DNA of 64,000 nt from Bradyrhizobium sp. CCGUVB1N3. Its GTDB lineage: Bacteria; Pseudomonadota; Alphaproteobacteria; Rhizobiales; Xanthobacteraceae. The stretch covers positions 2,604,001 to 2,668,000 of the forward strand of contig NZ_JANADR010000001.1 in NCBI RefSeq assembly GCF_024199925.1, in the 5' to 3' direction. The notes below the pieces were generated by a model. That model saw nothing but the letters and a program-made list of their open reading frames with translations, was not told the DNA's origin and made no database searches. How positions within the stretch are numbered: the first letter of the stretch is position 1; the number at the start of each line of letters is the position of its first letter. Shown piece by piece: positions 57,344 to 64,000 of this stretch. Made by a program: the position numbers and the translations under genes.

Positions 57344-58118
57344 AAGCCTTGCTGCCGGAATCCTTCCGGGTCTGGTTCACCTGCATCTTCGCATAGGTCG
57401 ACATCAGGCCGACCTCGTTCGACAGCGTCACCAGCTTGAAGCCCATGTTGATGGCGCGCGCGGCACCTTCCGCGCCGCTGCAATGGATACCCGCGTTGAG
57501 GCCGCGCTTGCCGCATTCCTTGATGATCTTTTCGTAGATCGCAAGGATCTCCGGCTCGGTGCGGTCGAGCTTCGGCTCGAGCCCATAGGAGAAGCCGAGG
57601 TCGGACGGGCCGATATAGACGCCGTCGATACCCTCGACGTCGAAGATCGCTTCCATGTTCTCGACCGCGGTCCTGGTCTCCATCATCGGCAGCAGCACGA
57701 TCTCGTCGTTCGCCGTCTTCTGGTAGGTGCCTGCGCTGCCGTACATGCCGGCGCGGATCGGCCCGTTGGAGCGCACGCCCTTCGGCGGATACTTCGAATA
57801 GGAGACGAGGTTCCTGGCCTCCTCCGGCGTGTTGACCATCGGGCAAATCACGCCATAGGCGCCGCCATCGAGCACCTTGCCGATGATGCCGGGCTCGTTC
57901 CAGGGCACGCGCACCATCGGCGTCACCGGATGCTTGTCCATCGCCTGGAAGCACTGAACCATCGACAGATAGTCCTGCACGCCGTGCTGCATGTCGACCG
58001 TGACGCTGTCGAAGCCGCATTGCGCGATCACCTCGGCCGAGAAGCCGGATGGGATCGCGAGCCAAGCATTGACGACAGCCTTGCCCGACTTCCAGATCTC
58101 TTTGACTTTATTCGCCAC
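57342..58118 (-). CDS. HpcH/HpaI family class II aldolase
   Basis: 258 residues; metal-dependent pyruvate-type aldolase. Motifs DSVTVDMQHGVQDY, TPMVRVPWNEPG, VICPMVNTPEEARNLV and GVYIGPSDLGFSYG are typical. I start it at GTG 58118 (VANKVKEIWKSGK), preceded by GGAAGG; the open frame to 58283 runs through a repeat. Two roles are possible: 2-keto-3-deoxy sugar-acid aldolase with the flanking dehydratase, or HpaI (4-hydroxy-2-oxoheptanedioate aldolase) for the nearby hpa operon. Its strand and neighbours favour the first. Confidence 0.82.
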   Translation of the reverse strand: MANKVKEIWKSGKAVVNAWLAIPSGFSAEVIAQCGFDSVTVDMQHGVQDYLSMVQCFQAMDKHPVTPMVRVPWNEPGIIGKVLDGGAYGVICPMVNTPEEARNLVSYSKYPPKGVRSNGPIRAGMYGSAGTYQKTANDEIVLLPMMETRTAVENMEAIFDVEGIDGVYIGPSDLGFSYGLEPKLDRTEPEILAIYEKIIKECGKRGLNAGIHCSGAEGAARAINMGFKLVTLSNEVGLMSTYAKMQVNQTRKDSGSKA

Positions 58119-58147
58119 GTTGCCTTCCTTCCCTGTTGGCTCTTCCT

Positions 58148-58240
58148 CGCCGTCATTGCGAGCGAAGCGAAGCAATCCAGAATCTCTCCGCGGCAACACT
58201 CTGGATTGCTTCGTCGCTTGCGCTCCTCGCAACGACGAAA
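58148..58240. repeat. Dispersed palindromic repeat (CATTGCGAGCGAAGCGAAGC family)
   Basis: Inverted arms GAAGCAATCCAGA and CTGGATTGCTTC frame the centre of a sequence beginning GTCATTGCGAGCGAAGCG and ending CTTGCGCTCCTCGCAACGAC. This is a well-known intergenic element of Bradyrhizobium-like genomes. It lies between the aldolase and the Ldh2-type gene. Confidence 0.8.
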
Positions 58241-58245
58241 TTGAA

Positions 58246-59331
58246 TCAGCTCGTCGCCCTCTGAATGCTGGTCTCGCTGACACCGACGTCGCGGGCGGTA
58301 TTCACTATCGCCGCCCAAGTGTCATCCGGCAAGGGCACGCCATTCCTGGTACGCTCGGCGCGGGTCTTCCTTTCGGGATCGCCGGGGATCAGAACCTGCT
58401 CGACGCCGGCCATCGGTTTCGTGGCACGGATGAAGTCGACATAGCGCGAGACTTCGGCATCGAAAACATCGGACGTATCGACCACCCTGGGATCGACGAA
58501 GAACGCCAGCATGCCATTGGCGAAGCGGCGGCCGCCGGAGGTGGCGCCGGTTCCGGTCAACGCGCCGCCGAGCAGCTCGCAAATGAAGGCAAGGCCCGAG
58601 CCCTTGTGCTCGCCAAAGGCGCGAATCGCGCCCGTTCCCTGAGTGTGGTCGCGCTGGCCGTCGGGCGTATAGGGCCCGTAGAGCACGACCGGGTCCTCGC
58701 TTAAGCTGCCGTCGGAATCGACCAGCGCGCCCTTGGGCAGCTTCTTGCCGCCGCGGCTTGCGACCAGCACCTTGCCCTCGGCGACGATTGACGTCGCAAA
58801 GTCCAGCACGATCGGATCCTGGCCCTCGCGCGGAATGCCGACGCAATAGGGCGCGGTCGACAGCCGCTTCTGGACGCCGCCGAACGGCGCGACCAGCAGC
58901 GAGCCGGCGGCGTTGACGAAATAGACCGAGATCAGCCCCGCAGCGGCGGCCATTTCGGCCCAGTCGCCGACACGGCCGATATGGCCGGCATTGCGCAGGG
59001 CGACCGCGGCAAGGCCCGCCTTCTTGCACTTCTCGATGCCGATCTTCACCGCCTGCGGCGCGACCGTCTGTCCATAGCCGAACCTGCCGTCGACCACCGC
59101 GAGCGAGGGCGTATCGAGCACAACCTCGGCGTTCTGGTTCGGCACGACCGAGCCCGTCTTCTTCCAGCGGATATAGACAGGCACGCGGATCACGCCGTGG
59201 CTGTCATGGCCGGTGAGATTGGCTGTCGTCAGATAGGTCGCGATACGCTTGGCTTCTTCCGGCGACGACTCCGCATGCGAAAACACGTCCGTGACGAAGT
59301 CGATCAGCTTCTGAACCTGAATGGTGACCAT
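58246..59331 (-). CDS. Malate/L-lactate (Ldh2) family NAD(P)-dependent dehydrogenase
   Basis: 361 residues. The catalytic region LTGHDSHGVIRVPVYI and the nucleotide region FATSIVAEGKVLVASR, LPKGALVDSDGSLSEDP and GEHKGSGLAFICELLGGAL are all present. The family includes malate, lactate, ureidoglycolate and sugar-acid dehydrogenases. It is the first gene of the sugar-acid set; a redox role in that pathway is inference. Confidence 0.88.
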   Translation of the reverse strand: MVTIQVQKLIDFVTDVFSHAESSPEEAKRIATYLTTANLTGHDSHGVIRVPVYIRWKKTGSVVPNQNAEVVLDTPSLAVVDGRFGYGQTVAPQAVKIGIEKCKKAGLAAVALRNAGHIGRVGDWAEMAAAAGLISVYFVNAAGSLLVAPFGGVQKRLSTAPYCVGIPREGQDPIVLDFATSIVAEGKVLVASRGGKKLPKGALVDSDGSLSEDPVVLYGPYTPDGQRDHTQGTGAIRAFGEHKGSGLAFICELLGGALTGTGATSGGRRFANGMLAFFVDPRVVDTSDVFDAEVSRYVDFIRATKPMAGVEQVLIPGDPERKTRAERTRNGVPLPDDTWAAIVNTARDVGVSETSIQRATS

Positions 59332-59500
59332 AACGGGGTCTATTTGCCTCTACCTTCTTGTTCCCTGCCGAATGAGCCAGCGCAGATGCGGCATCATCCG
59401 TCCTGGCGCCGATTTTGGGCAGATCGGCTTGGGCGGCACTTTGAGCGAAAAAAAGCGGCCATGTCCATGGTTCTTGCCGCTTCCGCGCGCATATCTGGTT

Positions 59501-60025
59501 TCACTCCTCGGCTATTGCCTCATCGGCGCTTCCGAGTTCTGCAAGGCAACGCTCGAGCTCGCCCAGCATCACCTGGAGCTCGGTGAGCTTGCGTGCGCCA
59601 AAGCGTTGCGTGATCTCGGCATAAATCGCCTCCGAGGTCGGCGCCACGACCGCCATCAGCTTCACGCCCTTCTCCGAGATCGACACCATGCTGCGGCGCT
59701 GATCCTCTTTCGCCGTCTTCCGCTCGATCAGATGGCGAGCTTCGAGATCACGCAGGATACGCGACAGGCTGGGCCCGAGGAGAAATGCCGTGCGCGCGAG
59801 TTCCGTGACCTCGACCGTGTCGATGGCCGCGAGCGCGCGCAGGATGCGCCATTGCTGCTCGGTGAGGCCATGCTGGCGCAGCGAGGGACGGAACTGCCGC
59901 ATCACAGCCTCGCGCGCCCTCAGCAGCGACATCGGCAGTGAGCGCGAGAATTCGCGCATCGGCACCTGCCGGGCGGCAGACGCGCTTCCGTTCGCAGGAT
60001 CAGCCGGTTTCTTCTTCGCCATCAC
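59501..60025 (-). CDS. hpaR: Homoprotocatechuate operon regulator HpaR (MarR family)
   Basis: 174 residues with a winged helix: LRQHGLTEQQWRILRALAAI, ELARTAFLLGPSLSRILRDL, and the wing AKEDQRRSMVSISEKG. The match to HpaR/HpcR and its place, divergent from hpaH across palindromes, give the name. HpaR represses the meta-cleavage genes until the aromatic acid is present (family knowledge). An ATG three bases later is equally possible. Confidence 0.88.
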   Translation of the reverse strand: MMAKKKPADPANGSASAARQVPMREFSRSLPMSLLRAREAVMRQFRPSLRQHGLTEQQWRILRALAAIDTVEVTELARTAFLLGPSLSRILRDLEARHLIERKTAKEDQRRSMVSISEKGVKLMAVVAPTSEAIYAEITQRFGARKLTELQVMLGELERCLAELGSADEAIAEE

Positions 60026-60061
60026 GCCCCGCCCTCAAACCTCAAAATGTTTGCACTGCAG

Positions 60062-60080
60062 CAAACCCAAATTGGGTTTG
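60062..60080. promoter_or_regulatory. Perfect 19-base palindrome upstream of the hpaH promoter
   Basis: CAAACCCAAATTGGGTTTG, a perfect inverted repeat around a central A. It overlaps the -35 element of the hpaH promoter by three bases and lies 37 bases from hpaR. Confidence 0.7.
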
Positions 60081-60106
60081 ACGAATTCATTTAACATGTT
60101 AAGTAT
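60078..60106 (+). promoter_or_regulatory. hpaH promoter with TTAACATGTTAA operator
   Basis: TTGACG at 60078-60083, a 17-base spacer and AAGTAT at 60101-60106 make a good sigma-70 promoter. A perfect 12-base palindrome TTAACATGTTAA (60091-60102) lies in the spacer and first bases of the -10 element, the ideal place for a repressor such as HpaR. Confidence 0.7.
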
Positions 60107-60136
60107 CTCGCGGCACCACGATTTGTAAGATCACAG

Positions 60137-60943
60137 ATGGCGCTTTCCAACGACGATATTCTGAACTGCGCGAGACGTCTGCACCAGGCGGAGAAGACGC
60201 GCACGCAAATCAGGCAGCTCTCGCAGGACCATCCCGCGATCACCATCGCCGATGCCTACGCGATTCAGAAGGCCTGGGTCGACATCAAGCTCGCCGAGGG
60301 CCGCATCGTCAAAGGCCACAAGATCGGCCTGACCTCGAAGGCGATGCAGAGCGCGCTCAACATCGACGAGCCGGATTCCGGCGTGCTGCTCGACGACATG
60401 TTCTTTGCCGATGGCGGGCTGGTGCCGACGGACCGCTTCATTGCCACGCGTGTCGAAGCCGAGCTCGCCTTCATCATAAGCAAGCGGCTTTCGGGCCCCG
60501 ACTGCACAATGTTCGACGTGCTCAACGCCACCGACTTCGTGGTGCCCGCGCTGGAAATTCTGGACACGCGGATCGAGCGCGTCGATCCCAAGACCAAGGC
60601 AACGCGAAAAATCTTCGACACCATCGCCGACAATGCGGCCAATGCCGGCATCGTGCTCGGCGGCCGACCGATCCGTCCGCTGGAAGCCGATCTGCGCTGG
60701 ATCGGCGCGCTCTGCTTCAAGAACGGCCAGCTCGAGGAGACCGGCCTTGCGGCCGGCGTACTCAATCATCCCGCGACCGCCGTTGCGTGGCTCGCCAACA
60801 AGATCGCGCCGCTCGGCCTTGCGCTCGAGCCGGGACAGGTCGTGCTCGCCGGCTCTTTCATCCGTCCGATCGAGGCCCGCAAGGGCGACACAATTCAAGC
60901 CGACTATGGCGCCTACGGCTCGGTAAGCTGCTACTTCGCCTGA
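60137..60943 (+). CDS. hpaH: 2-oxo-hept-4-ene-1,7-dioate hydratase HpaH
   Basis: 268 residues; hydrates the 2-oxohept-enedioate intermediate to 4-hydroxy-2-oxoheptane-1,7-dioate. Motifs IADAYAIQKAWVDIKLAEGR, GHKIGLTSKAMQ, VEAELAFIISK and DNAANAGIVLGGRP belong to the FAH/hydratase superfamily, and the length suits HpaH/MhpD. First gene of the plus-strand hpa operon, 31 bases before hpaF. Confidence 0.92.
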   Translation: MALSNDDILNCARRLHQAEKTRTQIRQLSQDHPAITIADAYAIQKAWVDIKLAEGRIVKGHKIGLTSKAMQSALNIDEPDSGVLLDDMFFADGGLVPTDRFIATRVEAELAFIISKRLSGPDCTMFDVLNATDFVVPALEILDTRIERVDPKTKATRKIFDTIADNAANAGIVLGGRPIRPLEADLRWIGALCFKNGQLEETGLAAGVLNHPATAVAWLANKIAPLGLALEPGQVVLAGSFIRPIEARKGDTIQADYGAYGSVSCYFA

Positions 60944-60973
60944 CAAACAAGAAACGCAGGGAGTGAAACCGCC

Positions 60974-61372
60974 ATGCCGCACTTCACGATCGAATATTCG
61001 GCCAATCTCGACGGCAGCGTCGATATGGGCGCGCTGTGCGAGGTCGTGCGCAAGGCGGCGGTCGAGACCGGCATCTTCCCGCTCGGCGGCATCCGAGTCC
61101 GCGCGATCAAATGCGAGCATTACGCGATCGCCGATGGAGGCAAGGATCTTGCCTTTCTCGACATGGTGCTGCGCATCGGCGAAGGTCGCGATCTCGCCAC
61201 CCGCAAGAAAGCCGGCGAGCACGTCTTCCAGGCGCTCTCCAGGCATCTCGATCCCATCTTCGCAAGCTCGAAGTTCGCTCTGTCGTTCGACATGCAGATC
61301 AACGACAAGGAGACGAGCTGGAAGCGCAACAACATCCACGATGCCCTGAAAGCGGAGGCCGCCCATGGATAA
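60974..61372 (+). CDS. hpaF: 5-carboxymethyl-2-hydroxymuconate isomerase HpaF
   Basis: 132 residues; the small trimeric isomerase of the pathway. Pro2 becomes the catalytic N-terminal proline after Met removal (MPHFTIEYSANL). DLAFLDMVLRIGEGR and SKFALSFDMQINDKE are typical. It overlaps the start of hpaE by eight bases, so translation is coupled. Confidence 0.93.
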   Translation: MPHFTIEYSANLDGSVDMGALCEVVRKAAVETGIFPLGGIRVRAIKCEHYAIADGGKDLAFLDMVLRIGEGRDLATRKKAGEHVFQALSRHLDPIFASSKFALSFDMQINDKETSWKRNNIHDALKAEAAHG

Positions 61373-62903
61373 GCCCGCGCCGAAAGCCGACGTCTTTCAG
61401 GCCAATCGCGACCGCGCGGCGCCGCTGCTGAAGAAGCTCCGGGCCGATGGCATCGGCCACATGATCGGCGGCAAGACCGTCGCCTCGATCTCCGGCGAGA
61501 CGTTTGAGACGAGGTCGCCGGTCGATGGCGCGACACTCGCAAGCGTCGCTCGCGGCAATGCCGAGGATATCGACCGCGCAGCGACCGCTGCCGCCCTCGC
61601 CTTCAAATCCTGGCGCGACATGGGACCCGCGATGCGGCGCAAGCTCTTGCATCGGGTCGCCGACGCGATCGAGGACAATGCCGACGACATCGCCGTGCTC
61701 GAATGCATCGACACGGGCCAGGCCTATCGCTTCATGGCGAAGGCCGCGATCCGCGCCGCCGAGAATTTCCGCTTCTTCGCCGACAAATGCGCTGAGGCGA
61801 GAGACGGCCTCAACACGCCGAGCGAGGAGCACTGGAACGTCTCCACGCGCGTGCCGATCGGCCCGGTCGGTGTGATCACGCCCTGGAACACGCCGTTCAT
61901 GCTCTCGACCTGGAAGATTGCGCCTGCGCTCGCGGCGGGCTGCACGGTCGTGCACAAGCCGGCCGAGTGGTCGCCGGTCACCGCCGATCTTTTGTCCAAG
62001 CTCGCCAGGCAGGCCGGCATCCCCGACGGCGTGCTCAACACCGTGCACGGATTTGGCGAAGAGGCCGGCAAGGCGCTGACAGAGCATCCCGCGATCAAGG
62101 CGATCGGCTTCGTCGGCGAAAGCGCGACAGGCTCGGCGATCATGAAGCAGGGTGCACCGACCCTGAAGCGCGTGCATTTCGAGCTCGGTGGCAAGAACCC
62201 GGTGATCGTGTTCGACGATGCCGACCTCGACCGCGCGCTCGATGCCGTCGTGTTCATGATCTACTCGCTCAACGGCGAGCGCTGCACCTCCTCCAGCCGC
62301 CTCTTGGTCCAGGCGAGCATTGCCGAAAAGTTCGTCGAGAAGCTCACCGCGCGCGTGAACGCACTGAGGGTCGGCCATCCCCTCGATCCCGCGACCGAGA
62401 TCGGACCACTGATCCACGAGCGGCATCTCGCCAAGGTCTGCTCCTATTTCGACGTCGCGCGCCAGGACGGCGCGGTCATCGCCGCTGGCGGCAAGGCGCA
62501 TGACGGTCCCGGCGGCGGGCACTACGTGCAGCCGACACTGGTGACCGGCGCACACAGCAAGATGCGTGTCGCGCAGGAGGAAGTGTTCGGCCCGTTCCTC
62601 ACCGTGCTGCCGTTCCGCGACGAGACCGACGCCGTCGAGATCGCGAACGACATCCGCTATGGCCTCACCGGCTATGTCTGGACCAACGACATGGGCCGCG
62701 CGCTGCGTGTCGCCGACGCGCTCGAGGCCGGCATGATCTGGCTGAACTCGGAAAACGTCCGCCATCTGCCGACGCCATTCGGCGGCATGAAGGCCTCAGG
62801 TATCGGCCGCGACGGCGGCGACTATTCGTTCGACTTCTACATGGAAACCAAGCACGTCTCGCTCGCGCGGGGCACGCACAAGATTCAGAAACTGGGAATC
62901 TAG
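61365..62903 (+). CDS. hpaE: 5-carboxymethyl-2-hydroxymuconate semialdehyde dehydrogenase HpaE
   Basis: 512 residues; NAD-dependent oxidation of the ring-cleavage aldehyde. The aldehyde-dehydrogenase motifs are complete: PWNTPFMLSTWKIAPALAAG, FVGESATGS, the general-base Glu in FELGGKNPVIVFD, and the nucleophile Cys in NGERCTSSSRLL. MKASGIGRDGGDYSFDFYME ends the family signature. Genomic context makes HpaE the best of the ALDH choices. Confidence 0.93.
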   Translation: MDKPAPKADVFQANRDRAAPLLKKLRADGIGHMIGGKTVASISGETFETRSPVDGATLASVARGNAEDIDRAATAAALAFKSWRDMGPAMRRKLLHRVADAIEDNADDIAVLECIDTGQAYRFMAKAAIRAAENFRFFADKCAEARDGLNTPSEEHWNVSTRVPIGPVGVITPWNTPFMLSTWKIAPALAAGCTVVHKPAEWSPVTADLLSKLARQAGIPDGVLNTVHGFGEEAGKALTEHPAIKAIGFVGESATGSAIMKQGAPTLKRVHFELGGKNPVIVFDDADLDRALDAVVFMIYSLNGERCTSSSRLLVQASIAEKFVEKLTARVNALRVGHPLDPATEIGPLIHERHLAKVCSYFDVARQDGAVIAAGGKAHDGPGGGHYVQPTLVTGAHSKMRVAQEEVFGPFLTVLPFRDETDAVEIANDIRYGLTGYVWTNDMGRALRVADALEAGMIWLNSENVRHLPTPFGGMKASGIGRDGGDYSFDFYMETKHVSLARGTHKIQKLGI

Positions 62904-62912
62904 AACAACCAT

Positions 62913-63010
62913 CGTTCCGGGGCGCGCGCAGCGCGAACCACAGATGCGCAATTGCGCATCGGGGAACCTCGAGATTCCGGGTTCGGCTCTTCGAGCCGCC
63001 CCGGAATGAC
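62913..63010. repeat. Palindromic intergenic repeat (TTCCGGGGC / GCCCCGGAA)
   Basis: Inverted ends CGTTCCGGGGC and GCCCCGGAATG enclose internal inverted stretches (GCGCGCGCAGCGC; GATGCGCAATTGCGCATC). It lies inside the hpa operon, between hpaE and hpaD, so the message must carry it as structured RNA. Confidence 0.75.
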
Positions 63011-63029
63011 CAATCTGAGGGGAAACGCA

Positions 63030-64000
63030 ATGCCCGCACCGCAACACGTCTTCGAGCCGCCCTTCAACATCATCCGCTCGAGCCACGCCGTGCTCGACGT
63101 AACCGACCTGAAGCTCAGCCGCGAGTTCTACGAGACCACCGTCGGCCTTCATGTCGAGGATGCCGACGACAACGTCGTGTACCTGCGCGGCGCGGAAGAG
63201 CATCAGCACCATTCGCTGGTGCTGCGCAAGGCCGCCGTGCCGGCCTGCAACCGCCTCGGCTTCAAGGTCGGCAACGAGAAGGATCTCGACAAGGCGGCCG
63301 CCTTCCTTACCGAGAACGGTCTCAAGCACGCGTTCGTCGACCAGCCGTTCCAGGGCCGCACGCTGCAATTCACCGATCCTTTCGGCTTCCAGATCGAGCT
63401 CTACGCATCGATGGAGAAGCGGCCGCATCTGCTCCGGCGCTATGATCTCTACAGGGGATGCCACCCGCAGCGGCTTGATCATTTCAACGTCTTCGCGGCC
63501 GAAGTGCAGGACACGGTCGATTTCTATGCGCGGCTCGGCTTCCGCCTCACCGAATATGCGGAGGAGGACGGGCCGAACGGCCGCATCGCCGCCGCCTGGA
63601 TGCATCGCAAAGGCAACGTCCACGACTTCGCCATCACCAACGGCAAGGGCCCGCGGCTGCATCACTTCGCCTACTGGACGCCGACAGCGATGAACATCAT
63701 CCATCTCTGCGACGTCATGGCCTCCCAGGGCTTCGTGAAGAACATCGAGCGCGGCCCCGGGCGTCACGGCATCTCGAACGCGTTCTTCCTCTATGTTCGC
63801 GATCCCGACGGCCACCGCCTCGAGCTCTATACCAGCGACTATTTTACCGGCGATCACGACCACGAGCCGCTGCGCTGGTCGCTGCGCGATCCGCGCCGGC
63901 AGACGCTGTGGGGCGCGCCGGCCCCGCGCTCCTGGTTCGAGCAGGGCTCGCCGTTCACAGGACAGGCCGTCCGCGAGCCGAAGTTCGTGGCTGACGTGCT
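63030..64000 (+). CDS. hpaD: 3,4-dihydroxyphenylacetate 2,3-dioxygenase HpaD, cut at right edge
   Basis: Extradiol ring-cleavage dioxygenase; 323 residues in the window, without a stop. Two vicinal-oxygen-chelate repeats are seen. The metal ligands match type I extradiol enzymes: His151 (QRLDHFNVF), His211 or His212 (RLHHFAYW) and Glu265 (HRLELYTSDY). Start ATG 63030 follows AGGGGAAACGCA. The remaining few residues and the decarboxylase HpaG are expected beyond the edge. Confidence 0.9.
   Translation, partial: MPAPQHVFEPPFNIIRSSHAVLDVTDLKLSREFYETTVGLHVEDADDNVVYLRGAEEHQHHSLVLRKAAVPACNRLGFKVGNEKDLDKAAAFLTENGLKHAFVDQPFQGRTLQFTDPFGFQIELYASMEKRPHLLRRYDLYRGCHPQRLDHFNVFAAEVQDTVDFYARLGFRLTEYAEEDGPNGRIAAAWMHRKGNVHDFAITNGKGPRLHHFAYWTPTAMNIIHLCDVMASQGFVKNIERGPGRHGISNAFFLYVRDPDGHRLELYTSDYFTGDHDHEPLRWSLRDPRRQTLWGAPAPRSWFEQGSPFTGQAVREPKFVADV

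Overview
The window is GC-rich alphaproteobacterial chromosome, most probably from Bradyrhizobium or a close relative in the Nitrobacteraceae. Three things point there: a complete hopanoid locus that includes the 2-methylase HpnP, an imuA-imuB-dnaE2 cassette under an alphaproteobacterial GTTC-N7-GTTC SOS box, and palindromic intergenic repeats of the kind common in that group. The genus is an inference; no rRNA or tRNA gene was found.

Layout. 1-6.3 kb: DNA-damage region, with dnaE2 (cut by the left edge), imuB and imuA on the minus strand and a DUF4130-UdgX fusion diverging from the same SOS box. 6.4-12.5 kb: a PitA-type phosphate transporter, two tandem near-identical M20 amidohydrolases and a GMC oxidoreductase. 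12.7-15.5 kb: a module of exported metallophosphoesterase, cupredoxin, ECF sigma factor and zinc-binding anti-sigma factor. 15.5-16.7 kb: an IS630-family element sitting inside a palindromic repeat.

16.7-38.7 kb: the hopanoid region. hpnC-hpnD-hpnE make squalene, shc cyclises it, hpnH adds adenosine, hpnG removes adenine, hpnO makes the amino side chain, hpnN transports hopanoids to the outer membrane, and hpnP methylates C-2. ispH supplies isoprenoid precursors. hpnP lies between eutB and eutC (ethanolamine ammonia-lyase) and has a possible general-stress (EcfG-type) promoter. Small secreted proteins and a second MMPL/RND exporter lie between the two hopanoid blocks.

38.9-47.7 kb: a chemoreceptor, LapA-like and HdeD-like membrane proteins, a Rieske-FAD oxidoreductase, an epoxide-hydrolase-like enzyme, an HD-domain protein, and an uncharacterised pair (formyltransferase-like protein plus TPR/ATP-grasp protein). 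47.8-54.5 kb: a three-gene transglutaminase / circularly permuted ATP-grasp / alpha-E peptide-modification operon. 54.7-55.6 kb: a class 3 lipase.

55.6-64.0 kb: catabolic genes. A minus-strand set (UxaA-type dehydratase, HpcH/HpaI aldolase, Ldh2-type dehydrogenase) is followed by the 4-hydroxyphenylacetate (homoprotocatechuate) meta-cleavage operon hpaH-hpaF-hpaE-hpaD, which diverges from its regulator hpaR across palindromic operators. hpaD is cut by the right edge.
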